A stretch of DNA of 64,000 nucleotides, taken from the NCBI GenBank assembly GCA_011037195.1, contig JAAEAF010001505.1:62001-126000 (forward strand). The letters are read 5' to 3'. Below the pieces are notes generated by a model. That model was not told the origin of the DNA, did not search any database, and worked only from the letters and a program-made list of their open reading frames with translations. The stretch is from Triatoma infestans. Lineage: Eukaryota; Arthropoda; Insecta; Hemiptera; Reduviidae. Shown here piece after piece: positions 1-12,600 of the stretch. A program made the translations under genes and the position numbers. Position 1 is the first letter of the stretch. Each line of letters begins with the position of its first letter.

Positions 1-25
1 TTTCTTTAGTCAATAACGAACAAAG

Positions 26-103
26 ATGTTACCAAAACTCTCAGCCATTCTCATTATATTTGGATTCTCTTGTTGTGTTGTATCAGCTAATCTAAGCAAA
101 TTA
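26..103 (+). CDS. Orphan signal-peptide exon of the secreted family
   Basis: ATG at 26 opens 26 codons, MLPKLSAILIIFGFSCCVVS followed by ANLSKL: a basic n-region residue, a hydrophobic core and a small-residue cleavage zone. The exon ends in phase 0 at a GTAAAC donor (104), weaker than the GTAAGT/GTAAGC of its relatives. The ending NLSKL resembles SLSEL at the end of the 40865 exon, so the two look like sister copies. Read-through would give a 59-residue ORF ending at 205, but I favour splicing by analogy. No matching second exon is visible before the next signal exon at 694, so this is either a remnant or an exon spliced to a distant acceptor. Function unknown; the product would enter the secretory pathway. 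Confidence 0.5.
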
Positions 104-693
104 GTAAACAGTTGTTTAATTACTTTATTTTTAATATGTTGTAAACAAATTTTAAGATATCTAAATAATGTGGAGGAAAAAAGAAAAGAATTTTCTCAAA
201 GTTAAAGAATTTCTATAGAAAGGAGTGGACGTTTTCTGCTATTGTACCTCAAGAATACGATATATACTTGGCTTTAATTTTTATATAAAGAAAAAGGTAA
301 AAATATAGAATAAATTCGTTTATTATCTTAAATAACAATGAATTTCTCACATCGCTCAATTTTTAATGTTTTATGCCTTTAATAAGTTCTTAAATAATAA
401 ATAAAAATTACAGTTGAACAGTACTAATAAACAATTTTATATAATTTTATGTTTTACCATAAATAAATCTGTGCGCAATAAAAATTATAACAATAGTGCC
501 AACCAATGGCAATAATAGAAACAATAATCATAAATTATGACAATAAATATATTGGATAATAAAAATCAAGACAATAGCATTTCTCTAATTTAATAGTAAC
601 TATACATTGTAGTCGTTATATATTAACGATAGAATTTTGAAATAAATACGGCCTAATTTATAATTAGATAGATTGTGAATGAAATTATGAAAC

Positions 694-3600
694 ATGTTAA
701 TAGAGCTATCATCCATTCTGTTGATACTAGGATGGTCTTCTTCAGTCGCAACACACATTAATGTAAGCATTATAAATAAGCAATTAATTCTTAAAAAATT
801 TTGTAGACAAGAAATCTCGTAATGATAAAATTAATATATTGCCATATATATTACTACTACCCCTAGCACAGTTAGCCCACAAATAATGGAAATATTCAAT
901 TGAATACACCGAACAATTCAGTATCAATAATTAACTTTGCAAACGCATACTTTGAACATAGTTCGTGTAAAATATAAATAAAAAACACTCTATACAGATC
1001 TTCCTCTTGTAATATCATCTCTATTTTTACATTCTCTTACTTGCAGTAATTGCGTTCAAATTATTGAAATCTAGTTTTCATCGGAAATACATGTTTTTCT
1101 GAAGAAGAAAACAATATATCAGCGAATGGTCTGTGTGTATATGACAAAATATTTATTTTATTTATTTATTTTTTTTAATATAAGGCGCTTCAACATCTAT
1201 TGGTCATTAGAGCCCGAAGCCTTCCCAATGCACTGCCGGCCTCCGGACAGTGTTCTCTCGCTACAGACAACACTGTCCATCACCGAACAGTGAGCTGTAG
1301 AGGCTCCTAGGAAGAGAAAATCTAAGGGCAGCACTGGACTCGAACTCGGGACCTCTGCGTGGCAGTCCAACGCGCTAACCACTTAGCTAATCACTCCCCT
1401 GTTATTATTATTATTATTATTGTTAATTTAGACATTCACAACGATACAACAAGGATATAAAGGGCATAGGCTAAAGAATACAGAGCTTTGCATACAGAAG
1501 AATAAAGAGCTTTGTATACAAAAGAATACAGAAGTTTGTCGTATTCAACAAAATATCCCCAAAAACGAAAAAATTACAGGAAGCTTAAACTTGCTGTTCC
1601 ATCTGGGGAGTAGTATCTCGTCTGAAACGAAGTTTTCGGGAAACATCCTCCTTCAAGTGCGATTTTATGATTTTTTTCCCCAATTTTTCGCAATTTTCTT
1701 TAGACTTCACAATTTATATTTACTACGTACTATATCTACGATCATAATCCTTACACTTTTTTATTGAAATAATTTTCATGGAGTCCAGAAAGAATAATAG
1801 AGTTTTAAACATTCCTCTTAAGTACCACTGCAGTATAATGTTTAGTTCTATCTCCTATATAATATTAATTTAAATAGAACCATTGATACAATTCCAAACT
1901 TGAAAGAAATTCGATTTACCGGAAGTGCCACTTATGCAGAATAGTTTTTGAGATTTTTTTTTTTCCTAGAATTTTCTTGAAATATAGTTTGGTAATGATT
2001 TCCTTTAAACTGGAATTATCAACTATAAATTTATCACTTTTATTTTAATATTTTTCCAATAAATTTGATTTTACATAGTCATGTGGATTTCATGGTTAAA
2101 TTTCAAATGAATAGGAATTATATGGAGTAGGGATAAGCGACTAGGCTCTGTAGAAAGAGGTATCATTTATCTTAAAAAAATTATTATTTACGAGAGGATT
2201 AGGATTGCTCCAGAGAACAGTATCAATAGTGTGGAAGGCTTTTCAGGAACTTATGACCGGGAAAGATCTCAAGCGTCCATCTCTGAACAAAAGATACACT
2301 TCGTTTCTTCATGGATAGACTAGGTGTGCCCATGGCGCTCGCATATTCTGCGGTGAGACTCCAATACACCTTTTAACGGACCGCATTTCAAACCTGGGTT
2401 TCAAGAAAGAAATATCTTCCCTACAATCTTCCCATATTCTATGATATGATAATGATAAACTTGGAAAGGGTCCTGTAGATTGAGTGTCTCATCCCGCCAG
2501 TAGGTAGTATAAGCAAGTTTTGGTCGTAGTACTCTATTCTGCCCCTCCCTAAATCTATCTGTCCGCTATAAGCTTCGACAAGCAAAGGTCGATGCTCCAA
2601 TTTACCACTGTGATAGTGCTTCCGGAAAACCGAGGATGTAAATCACTCAAATGCAGACAAACTTATCTAAAAACGGTTTTTATAATTTCTGTAGTAATGT
2701 TTTTGTAAACATAGATTTTCAATATAAACATTCGCGAAAATATTTACTATTATATTCTGTTGCAGGGAAAATCTTGTAAGAAGATATGTGTAACCGTGAG
2801 AAAGTGTGCAGATGGTCTTTGTAACGAACCTTCATACGCAGAACATTCAAAATGTGAAATAAAATGTGAATCAGACCAAATAACAGGAACAACTAGGGGT
2901 AATATTAAAAATCGCCAGTCATTAAGCGTTGCTAGTGATGAAGAAGAAGAGACTGACTCTGATAATAATTTTTTTAAGATAAATGATATCAGAGATCTTA
3001 CGAACGGGAATGTGAGAGAGAATTTAGTGGCTAGAAAAAGAGATTTTGAGATAAACGGCAGATACAGAGGAAATAGATTTGGTGATAGTGATGTCATTTC
3101 TATTATGATTGCAAATGATGATAAATTTGATGACGGAAATTTCAGGCAGAAATCTAGAAATACTGCCAATAAAATTTCTTCAATCCGAAATCCAACTAAT
3201 CGACCCTTCACTCGCCTACAGCATCGTACTAGCGAAGCACATCTTTTTCCAGATCTTTTGAGGCAAATTTTCGAAACTGAATATTTCATACGCAAAAGTT
3301 TTAGCGATAATAAGACTTTAAGAAAAACCAATGTTGAAATAATAGGATTAACTAAGCATCCTTTACATGTGATACAGCCAGAAAGATCAAGACGTGTCAA
3401 ACGTACACTACTTGCTAATGTGTTATTGAATAGCCTGGGCGCTCTTGGTGGTGGAGGTGGTGGAGGTAGTCTTTTGGGTGTGGAAAGTGCTGCAGGAGGT
3501 AGTATTGGTGGTAGTATTGGAGGTATTATTGGTGGTGGTATTGGCATAAAAGCTGGTCCCGGAGGTATCTCGGCCGATATATCAGGAGGAGCTACTGGTC

Positions 3601-4085
3601 AGGCATCTGGTTTCACTACTGGTAGAGTAGGACTAGCTACACTTGCAGGATTAGGACAAGGACAACCTGTCCTACGATTTACAGGTGCAAAACCAGGATT
3701 AGGACACGGACAACCTGGTCCACCACTTTCAGGAGCAACACCAGGATTAGGACGAAGACAACCTTATCCACCACTTCCAGGCGCAATACCTGGATTAGGA
3801 CAAGGACAATTAGGTGCATCAACAAGTGTTGCTGGTGGTGTCGAAGGAGCTGTAGGTGGATCATTAGGAGGTCGTTTAAACCTGGGTTTAGGACCTGGTT
3901 TGCCTATTATAGGAGCTAGCGTAGGTGGAGGTGTCACCGGCCAGGCAAGAGGTTATACGGATTTTCAAAGTAATCAGTGGGGTGTATTCGGTCCTGGTTT
4001 TGGGGGTGGAGTTTTGGGTGGATTTGGAGGGGGTGGGTCCAATGATGGACGCTATTTTGTTCATTCTCTCACTGAAGATGTCTGA
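694..4085 (+). CDS. Two-exon secreted prepropeptide with six-Cys module and Gly-rich mature region
   Basis: Exon 1 (694-762) encodes a 23-residue signal sequence ending at a GTAAGC donor. Exon 2 starts at 2766 after TTGCAG and ends with TGA at 4083-4085, phase 0, predicting 462 residues. Residues about 27-59 hold six cysteines (C-x3-C-x5-C-x4-C-x10-C-x3-C). A hydrophilic stretch with an acidic EEEETDSD tract follows, then a furin-type site RSRRVKR (site ends near residue 236). The remaining 226 residues are Gly-rich (GGGGGGG, GGSIGGSIGG) and contain about 3.5 copies of a 16-residue PGLGxGQP repeat. This suggests a secreted structural, glue- or silk-like product, but that is inference. Exon 1 is closely similar in length and position to those at 18434 and 31176. 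The 2-kb intron holds a SINE and repeats. Family not recognised; splicing is predicted, not shown. Confidence 0.75.
1145..1397 (-). mobile_element. tRNA-derived SINE with A-rich tail
   Basis: Reading the minus strand from about 1397, the sequence begins with a tRNA-like head containing a box-A-like TTAGCTAAGTGGTTA and a box B with GAGTTCGAGTCC. A GC-richer body follows, then an A-rich tail (minus-strand sense, about 1184-1145, AAATAAATAAATAAA-like). The acceptor stem almost pairs (GGGGAGT with GCTGCCC), but no proper anticodon stem forms, so this is a SINE head and not a working tRNA. A (TTA)n run follows on the 1400 side. It lies inside the intron of the 694-4085 gene. Confidence 0.7.
1565..1990 (+). 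repeat. Copy of an unclassified dispersed repeat
   Basis: This stretch shares word-level similarity with segments near 38575-38640, 41080-41220, 47105-47330 (inverted), 54900-55000 and 55840-55990. Common landmarks are a phrase like AAACTTGA, a TTTTGGTCAAAAT-like stretch and a CCGGAAGTGCCACTT-like box followed by T/A runs. No coding capacity or terminal structure is visible. It may be a degraded transposon or a SINE lacking a clear promoter. Confidence 0.45.
2100..2700. other. Intron sequence with no recognised feature
   Basis: The last part of the 763-2765 intron is less AT-rich than its surroundings, with short open stretches broken by stops on both strands. It may be an old transposon remnant, but I could not match it to a family. 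It ends in a pyrimidine-rich tract and the TTGCAG acceptor at 2765. Confidence 0.4.
3648..3839 (+). repeat. 48-bp coding tandem repeat (16-residue units)
   Basis: Four consecutive in-frame units start at 3648, 3696, 3744 and 3792. Each begins GLGxxQ; the first three end G-A-x-P and the last is diverged. The units differ by substitutions, including Q/H/R at position 4, and keep the reading frame, so the array is a protein-level repeat in the Gly-rich mature part of the 694-4085 gene. Confidence 0.85.
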
Positions 4086-5837
4086 AAGAACCTAGATGTA
4101 AACTCAACGTTAATGTATTGCTTTGAAAAAAAATTGGAGATACTACGGTAGTGCGAGAAAGGAGCGGATAAACGTTTGATCCAAGTAATTTAAGGTGAGA
4201 GAACGTGTGACGCTCAAATATTAATACTAACAAACATAACTTAATTTAAATATGTGAAAACAGTGGAACAGTTTCAGGGAAGCAGTATTTGGGAAATTAT
4301 GTATTTTTACTAATTTTCGCTCTTCATTTCCTAATCAACAGGGAAAACATTAGTGACCTCAAAGTCTAATCTGAAATTGTTTGTGTAGGCCAGAAGTTTT
4401 TGTCTTTGAAACCCTTTTCTTTCCCGCTATTAATTTTCTGATGATTTATTCTATCAGAGCCCACGAATATCTCCATGTCCAGTCTAGTATAAATAGGCTC
4501 CTACTTAATCAGTAAAAAATTTCTTTTTTTAGGTACTGAGATAACATTAACGTACGTATTTCTAACAATTTTGTTATTCTGACATCATGAAACATGAAAC
4601 ACACACAAGTTTACCGCCAGTTTTGAATGTAGTACACCACTTGGATTATCTAATTTCGGAAATAATAGAGACACTTGATCTTTACTTAGAATGATCTAAG
4701 GAATTATCTAAGTGACGATTATAGTTGAACAATTACCTAAAATGCAGTGAACGTCACCTGACGATTTCACTAGAACTGGACGTGATATTGCAAGCATACA
4801 ATGGGGAACACTCGAAAGAGAATGTATCCACAACATTATCTAGTAGTTCACCCGGGCACTGGGCAGATTTTACATAATAATGTTGCATGAAAAATCATCA
4901 GAAACGTATCTAACACATTTGCTTAATTAACTTGTTGAACAGTACCTGCCACGATATCAAGATAGTTTTAGAGGTGTGATTGGCTGATTTGCGGCTTCGT
5001 ACCGCCTTCCTGAAATGGAATCCCCGTCTATTTCTTGCATTATCTTGTACATTCTTAATTATTCTGAATGACCCGATTATTGTTTATGCGGATCGATAAA
5101 CTGAAGAAACTAAATTGTTTTTCGAGCAATCAGTTTTAGAGACACATTTTGGGGATGGAAAGAAACATTTTTTGAATATATTCTTTATTCAACAAAACTA
5201 ACTTGAAATTGTGTAAAATTCATTTGATTAATAGAAAACTAGAGAATGTGATTTTTCCATAATATTTTAATAATAGAGTAATTATTCATTTAAAAAGCAA
5301 TGGTTAAATATGTGTTTCTCTAGAGATTAAAAGTAAACACAGTGTTGCTGTATTTAGTAAAGTAGAAATTATTAAATTTTAAACATTTGTTTTAATATTT
5401 TATAATCAATAAAACAATAAATTAAATATCAGAGAATATAATTACTTATGAATGAATTTAACCTAATGTTAAATCTATCTGAAGGTGACCTATCACTTGT
5501 TAGTGGACGATTTTCTATATATATTTATCTATATATATATATATATATTAATCATCCCTTGCGCTGTTTGCAGGCCAAACGTGAACACGAATATATAAAA
5601 ATGACTCTTTAATTACCTTGTCAAATAAATATACTTTTTCCTTCGTTAATGATATGTAAATCTTATTTCCCCCTCTTTAATAAAGCCCAAAATTAATTTA
5701 TTAATAATTAATCACCTATCAACTTGACAACATTCTGTCACATATCACATGTGACTGTTTTATTATTTCATTTTATGTTTGTTTTTTTTTTTGTTTTTTT
5801 TTACGCTACATTTATTATTTTTTGAAAATAATAATGA
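4083..5837 (+). repeat. Segmental duplication, copy 1 (pairs with 27880-29815)
   Basis: Starting at the stop codon of the Gly-rich gene, this block aligns in the same orientation and order with 27880-29815. The part to about 5040 is clearly related but diverged. From about 5050 to 5837 it is nearly identical, including the (AT)n near 5518-5550. Copy 2 carries an extra 144-bp insertion at 28811. No gene is seen inside. Confidence 0.85.
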
Positions 5838-7600
5838 AAAATATCTCTGTTGCCTTTTAATATTTCAGTTTCACAACATTCCCACGCCCTAAATGTCCAT
5901 CCCAATATTCTCGCCCAAATATCCTCAATAAATTTATGAACAAATTATTTATTGAATAAATCCTTAAATATGTAACTATTACAAAATTAATTTTAGCAAT
6001 GATTAAAAGAAATACAGTCTAATTGTAGATGTATTATATATTATTATTTATATAATTTTATCATGGAATTAATTTTAATAAATGAAACCTTGAAAACTAC
6101 AAATTATAATATGTAATTATGTTACTATATGTACATTTTTTTGTAAATTTGAAAAATAGTTATTGTAATAAAGTAATCGTCAGAGATTTCCCCAGCTGAG
6201 CGGAACAAAACCCAACAAGTAATAAATTAATATTAAATCATTAATGTAAATTAATTTTTATTGCCAATAGAGGAGAATTTTTATATTTAATTACTTGTAA
6301 ATTAATTTGACAATTTCATCAATTTTTTTGTTTGTTTTTCTTTTATTTTAATGATTTGCTGGAAACCGGCCATTGAAGCAAACTTCACCTTCCCGCTTCT
6401 TGCCATCTTTCTTCAGATTATCTTCAGTTCTTTTCACAAATTCTAATGGCTTTAGCAATTGAAAAAAATGCATTGATTGGTTATAAGAAAGCATTCTGTT
6501 TATAATTTCAGCACCGAAAAATATTACGCATTAAATCCGAAGAGAACTATTTTGCCCTGATATATCCTAAAATAAAGTATAAAACAAATTTCCCAATTCC
6601 AGCACAACGGATTTGATGCCAGATTCTTGTGTATCTCTACATGGCATTCTACAAAGCCAATAACCAATGCTCAATGACCAATATAATATTATCTTTGATA
6701 GTGAACTCACTTTCCCATCTCTTGCAAGTATTTCTTGGACATTCAAGGACCCCACTTCTAATATAAGCATTATTCTGTAAAGACTGATTGAATTTAAGCG
6801 TAATTCATACGTCCTCCTAGAACTCCTAAAAGAAAAAAGTTTGCCAGAAGTATGATAGGTTTATATCTGTGCAGTGAGCATATTTAGATTTGCAAGAAAT
6901 AACTGGAGCAATTCATGCACTGAACACTGCAAGAAAAAGAAAAAAAACCTAACATGTCCATGCTTTAAAAATCACACTTCTGTTTAAACGTTTTGTTTCA
7001 AATTTGGAATTCTAGCCGGAGGCATTTAATTTTGCTCAGCTTTTGTATTGCCATCAAAAACATGAATTGTCCTTGACAAACGTTTTAAATAAAAGACATA
7101 GGGATAGTATAAGGACTTTAAAGAATCTGGATACTGGAGCAGTTTGTATGAAAATCGATAAAATGAATAAATTGCACTCCCCCGGTTAACGGATATTGTC
7201 CAAAACTTTCCTGTAACCTAAATTTGCAAATTTTTTTTTTTCATGCCCAGAGAATCTGAAAATTATTAATTTGCGGTGAAAATTCCATGTTTGAATATTA
7301 AGCACCGATCGTATTACTTCCCCTTACCAACATTAAGAGAACGTGCGTTCTATCATTCAAATAATATTTAGATTCTTTAAAAGTATTTCCAAATCTCCAA
7401 GTTTGAAGAAAATCTGTGAAAGTGAAGTTTTTTCCTGGCATTAGCTTTCGCCAGAACCAGATGGAATTTTAGAAATTTATAATACCATTCTATAGCACTA
7501 AGCTATTTTAAACTATTCGTTTGATGGGCTAAAAAGAAATCAGTAATAAAGCAAATTCTGTTTATTGCTTTTAAAATTACAAATTTTATAGCAAGGGTTC
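5838..7600. other. AT-rich intergenic DNA without a recognisable gene
   Basis: Only short, stop-rich frames are present on both strands. The small minus-strand ORF at 6567-6770 has no recognisable motif. From 7300 to 7480 there is weak similarity to the dispersed repeat family seen at 1565 and 55840. Confidence 0.5.
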
Positions 7601-7936
7601 AGTTCCCATAATTAAATAAAAATAAAAAATAAAAAAATAAAAAATAAATAAATAAAATCCTTTTTGTAAGTTAAAACAAAATAAAATATCTAAAAATATC
7701 TTCCTTGTATATAATTTTGTTGACAAAACGTAACTTAATAAAATTAAACAAACTAGAACTTTGAATCAACTATTAATACAAATAATAATCTTCACCTACT
7801 GATTTTTGATAACATACAGTTTTACATACAAAATTAACATAAAAATATTACAGTTATATCCAAAAACAAAGAGTTCGTAATTTATTTTTATAATAATTAT
7901 CGTTTTACACAAATTGTTTCAGATTTTCTCTTAATT

Positions 7937-8950
7937 CTAAACTTTTTTTACATAATTGTATAGGTTTTTAATGCTATACAAGGTGGTACATTTAAAAATA
8001 TTCTCTATTATATCATTTTCTGATTGATTATTTTTTAATTGAATGTGTCTAAAAAAATTTTTTCTATGTATGGCAAAAGTTTTACAATACAATAACATAT
8101 GTATAATAGAGTCTGGTTTATTATCAATACAAAGTTTACAGTTACTTTTCGGCTGGAATTCATATTTTTTGTTTTTTATTATAATTCTTGGAAACTTTTC
8201 GCTTGCTAAACGGATCTGGGAAATTACTTTCAAATATTCTATTGGAGCATTTATTAAAAGATAATGTTCTCTGCAATTATAATTACTGATGCATCTAATA
8301 TAACTATTATATCTTGCATTATATAGTTTTTCTATGTCTTTGCTGTGCAAATACAATTTAAAAGCGCTATTTATGCTGTTTTTCTTCATGTTTACTTCGT
8401 TGCAGTCTTGTGACTCCCACAAATTAATTGCACCAATTTTCGCTAATGAGTTTCTCAAATGCTCGCACCAGTTAAAGGGAATTTGGGAAGAATTTACTAA
8501 GGCAACAATTCTATTAAAACATAATTTAGGTATACGATCGCTTTTCATCTTAAGCAGAGCCGTCCACCAACCGATCATTCTTTTAAAAATTTGGAAATCA
8601 AGGTGTGTTCTATTAGTCTCATGTCTCAGCAAGGCGTCTGTTGTTGAGTTCGGGAGTTGCAAGAGAGATTTAAAAAACTTTACTTGTACTCTTTCGAGCA
8701 TTTCCCCGTACGGGACTGGCCAAATTTCACCACAATACAAAAGGACGCTGCTAACCATTGAATCAAACAGAACTTCCTTGGCTTCCCATGAATCCGATTT
8801 CCCTCTAGACAACAAATGCTTTACTTTTGTAGCTGCCGCTATTCCTAATGAGTTAATATGTTCAGCCGCTTTTCGAAACTTACCGCTTGACCAGAAATCA
8901 GTAATAGAGAAATCTCTTCTTTGGGATGAAGGATTAATGCTTGGTAATTA
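7937..8950 (-). pseudogene. 3' fragment of a non-LTR retrotransposon ORF2
   Basis: The minus strand stays open for about 330 codons. It matches the thumb/C-terminal part of insect non-LTR reverse transcriptases: a segment like VSSVLLYCGEIW, the downstream LERVQVKFFKSLLQLP type of helix, and a terminal zinc-knuckle-like CKLCIDNKPDSIIHMLLYC. The catalytic palm (YADD box) is absent, so this is a 5'-truncated copy. The layout matches the region 12850-13500 of the element at 9687-14012, which suggests the same broad clade. An A/T-rich simple repeat at 7615-7660 may mark the 3' end. Confidence 0.75.
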
Positions 8951-9062
8951 AATGGATGAACAGGATTTATAAACGACCCTTTTGGAGAATCTGAAAATTT
9001 ATACTGCTAGTGAGTCCGAACTTGATTTTCAAGATTATTTGTCGCATCACAAAAGGAATTTT

Positions 9063-9140
9063 AATGTTGGCCTTATGTTCTTCTTTCTTAGCTAGCGAGT
9101 CCACTCTCTCATTTCCCCTGATGCCAATGTATCCGGTCCG
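9063..9140 (-). pseudogene. RNase H domain remnant of a non-LTR element
   Basis: Minus-strand translation gives GIRGNERVDSLAKK, the signature of the C-terminal end of the RNase H domain in I/R1-type retrotransposons (usual form GxxGNExADxLAK). It does not belong to the 7937-8950 fragment, which ends in a different way, so it is a separate short relic. Confidence 0.6.
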
Positions 9141-9673
9141 GGACTCGTCACATATACACTACTAAAGTGATTGTAGTTCTTGTAGTTTTCAGAAATCTCT
9201 TCGATATAAAGGAAAACGCAGATTGAGAAAAAGAGGTAATTTAAGGATGGCAAAGTTTGTGTCACAATCTTCAGAATTCTTTGTAATCCCATTGAATCTT
9301 TTGATAACGTTCACTGTAGTTAAAAATAAATAAAAAAAAAAGACAAAAAAATAAAAATTGTTCAAGAAGAATTCCAAGGTTGAATCACTAAGAGCTTAAG
9401 AATTGCGAAGAATGAAACGTTTCAACAGTGGAGGCTGAAAGCTAACGCAAGGAAAGTAATTTAAGATGTGTCTTAAATTCAGTTTACCATATGTAGAATT
9501 ATTCTTTTTGATTGCTTTTATGTTTTTCTTGATATTTTTATGTAAATTATACTTTAAACAAAAAAAGACGAAAATCTATATATGTAGCAATAGTTTAAAT
9601 TTAAACTTAAGGCACCCCCCCTCTCTAGAACACAACTAAGATCAAAGTGTTTTAAATAAAAGTGATAGAGGTT

Positions 9674-12600
9674 TACAGCTGTGCGAATTAAAAGAAACTG
9701 TGATCAAACAACAGAAAACTTTAGAAATTTGCGCAGAAAAAACAATTTAATTTTTTTTGGCATGCCCGAGCCGGAGGAGGAGGAGAACGTTGAAAGTCTG
9801 CAAACCTCTATTCTGGATTTGTGTAATAATGTCATATCTGTAGAAGTGAACAAAGAAAATTTAAATGATATTAGACGGCTAGGTAAATTAGGTACGAAAA
9901 TCAGACCTGTCTTGGTTTCGTTCGTATCATATATCCACAAAAGAGCTGTCCTTTTCAATTCCGCAAAACTTAAAGGAACTAAAGTTCATCTATCGGAAGA
10001 TTACGATAATGAAAAGCGGATACAGCGAAAAGAACTAGTTAAAGTACACATTCTAATGAAGAAATCTGGTAGTGATAGCAAGGTAAGAAGAAACGGGCTC
10101 ATTGTAAATGGAAAGTTTATACATATATTTGAATTATTAATGAAAAATGAACTACAACAGAATATAGAAAAACCGAATGAGGGTGTGCGGCGTGAAGATG
10201 AAGATATTGCGTCGGGAGACGATCCAGAACATAAGAGTAAGAGAAAAAGAACTAAGATGGGGACCTCCAAAGCTGGTTTGGGATCGCCCTCAGCCAACAT
10301 ACGAGATTTTTTCGATCCCGCAGTAACTCTGCATCCTCAACAAAATCAGATAAAAAGACATGTTAATAGAACGGATGAAGGTTTGCTATCACATTTTGAT
10401 ATAATCGCCTATAATATTTCCGGTTAAAAAATTAAATTGTATAATACTGAATTTTATAATTATTTATCTTTGCGTAAAGTGTTTATGTTATTCGAAACAT
10501 CTGTTTCAGACGAAAACATATTTTTAAAGTTTAGGGAAGCGTTTATTTGTTATGATTTGAAGTTTATTCCAGCGGTTAGGGAATCTAATTTTGGGAGGGC
10601 AAGTTGAGGGGTTATCATTGGCATAAAGAAAGAACTAACACGCAATAATTTAATTAAATTTGTAAACTTATCTGAACATATTGTATTAGAAGTTAATGAG
10701 AGATGCAATTGCTGTTATATTATCCCCATTTACCTAAATTGTAATCATTGGTCTCGAGATTTTCAAACACTGCATAATTTAATTGATAATAATCCTAGTT
10801 TAAAATTTATTTTAATAGGTGATTTTAATTCTAGAATCAGTAACCTTCAAAATATTCCTACACAGCTAATAGTTGAATCGAAATCTCTAGAAAAGCGTAG
10901 AAATTCCAGGGATGTGGTGACGAACTCAAATGGAAAATGTTTGCTTTCTTTTTTAAATGACTTTAATTTCGTCATAATAAATGGACGTTGCAGGGGTGAT
11001 ATGTTTTGGGGAATATACATTTATTGGACCCACAGGTTCATCGGTTATTGATCTATGCGTAGTGTCTGCTGATCTATTATCTGTTGTATTAGATTTTGAA
11101 GTTAGTAAACACCATTTTTCGGACCACCTCCCTATTATTCTCAAATGTATTTGTGGGGTAAATGGGGATGAGACTATGCCTCTTCTACCTAAATTAAAGT
11201 GGGATAACAGGCTCTTAAATGTATTTAAAAAAGACATAATATACGAATTGGAACATAGTACAAAGAGTAATCCTGCTCAAGTTGAGTTAGATTATATTAT
11301 TGAAAGTTTAAAGAGTTTCGCGATTAAATATAAGTTGATATACTCTTGTAAAACCAATAAATTTAAACAGTCATGGTTTGATTACGAATGTAGGATGCGC
11401 GCAGCTGTTGTTTAAACTCCTTAATCTTTATAGAAAAACCAGCTCTGTTACAATTAAAGCGTTGTATATACGCGCTAGGAATGAGTATAAAAATGCATGT
11501 ATTTTGAAGAAAAGGCAATACTTTGATAACATAATTAACAAGTTTAAAGATGTATCGGATTCCAAAGATTTTTGGGGTTTAGTTAGATTTTTTAAATTTA
11601 GAGAATTTAGAATTGGTAGCTGCATACCTGTAAGCGATTGGGTTTCGTATTTTAAATCATTGCTGAACCCTCCGTTGACGGCCACTAGATTGCATTATGC
11701 GGAACCCTATATTGAAAATATGAAAATGGATGCGCCTTTTGAAATGTGTGAACTATTGGCTGTATGTAGTAAAGCTAAAAATAATAAGGCGCCTGGGACT
11801 ACTAGTTTGATAGAGTCCCATATGAATACTTAAAAAACGCACCTGACATTTTCTTAGATAGATTGCTTCATGTTTTCAATCTTTTCAATGATATTTATGA
11901 TAAAGGGCGGGTACCTGAAAGATTTAAAGATTCTATAATTTTTCCAATCTACAAAAAGGGGGATTCCGATAGTGTCTCCAATTATAGAGGGGTTTCTTTT
12001 GGTAATAGTACAGATAAGCTGTTTGCAGGACTTCTATTAGCGAGATTAACTAATTGAGTGAACGAACAGGAAATATTGCGCGAGTTTCAAGCTGGCTTTA
12101 GGCACTCATACTCAACTGTCGATAATGTGTTTAATCTGATGAGTTCTATAAAGCTCACACTATGCAAGAAGCGGAGAAAAGTTTACGCTTTTTTCATAGA
12201 TTTTTCGGCTGCGTTCGACAGAATCGATCGTTTCTCGTTATTTTATAAACTTTCGCGGATTGGCTGTTCGACAAAAATAATAAATGCATTAAAAAACATT
12301 TACTCTGACACTCAAGCAAGTGTATGGTGCCAGAATAGTCTATCGGAACCCTTCGATACCTCTATTGGATTGAAGCAGGGCTGCTTATTAAGCCCGCTCC
12401 TGTTCTCGTTATTCATCAATGATATTGATGAATGATTGGAGGGTGGCATTCAGGTGATAGGTGGAGTGATTAAAGTCTTTGCCTACGCTGACGACTTGGT
12501 CGTTCTTGCTACTGACCGTCCTGCTCTACAAAAAATGATTGATGCCTTACAGGATTACTGCAGCAGATGGAATCTCCAGATTAATTTAAGCAAGTCGAAG

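Noticed and set aside
1320..1397. Possible true tRNA gene on the minus strand
   Set aside because: Boxes A and B are present but no anticodon stem forms, and a SINE body with A-rich tail follows.
2750..3547. 265-codon minus-strand frame rich in Pro and Ser
   Set aside because: It is the antisense shadow of the Gly-rich exon; its proline run mirrors the glycine codons, and it has no motif of its own.
8043..8951. Plus-strand frames over the 7937-8950 retroelement fragment
   Set aside because: The minus strand carries recognisable RT C-terminal motifs, so these are shadows.
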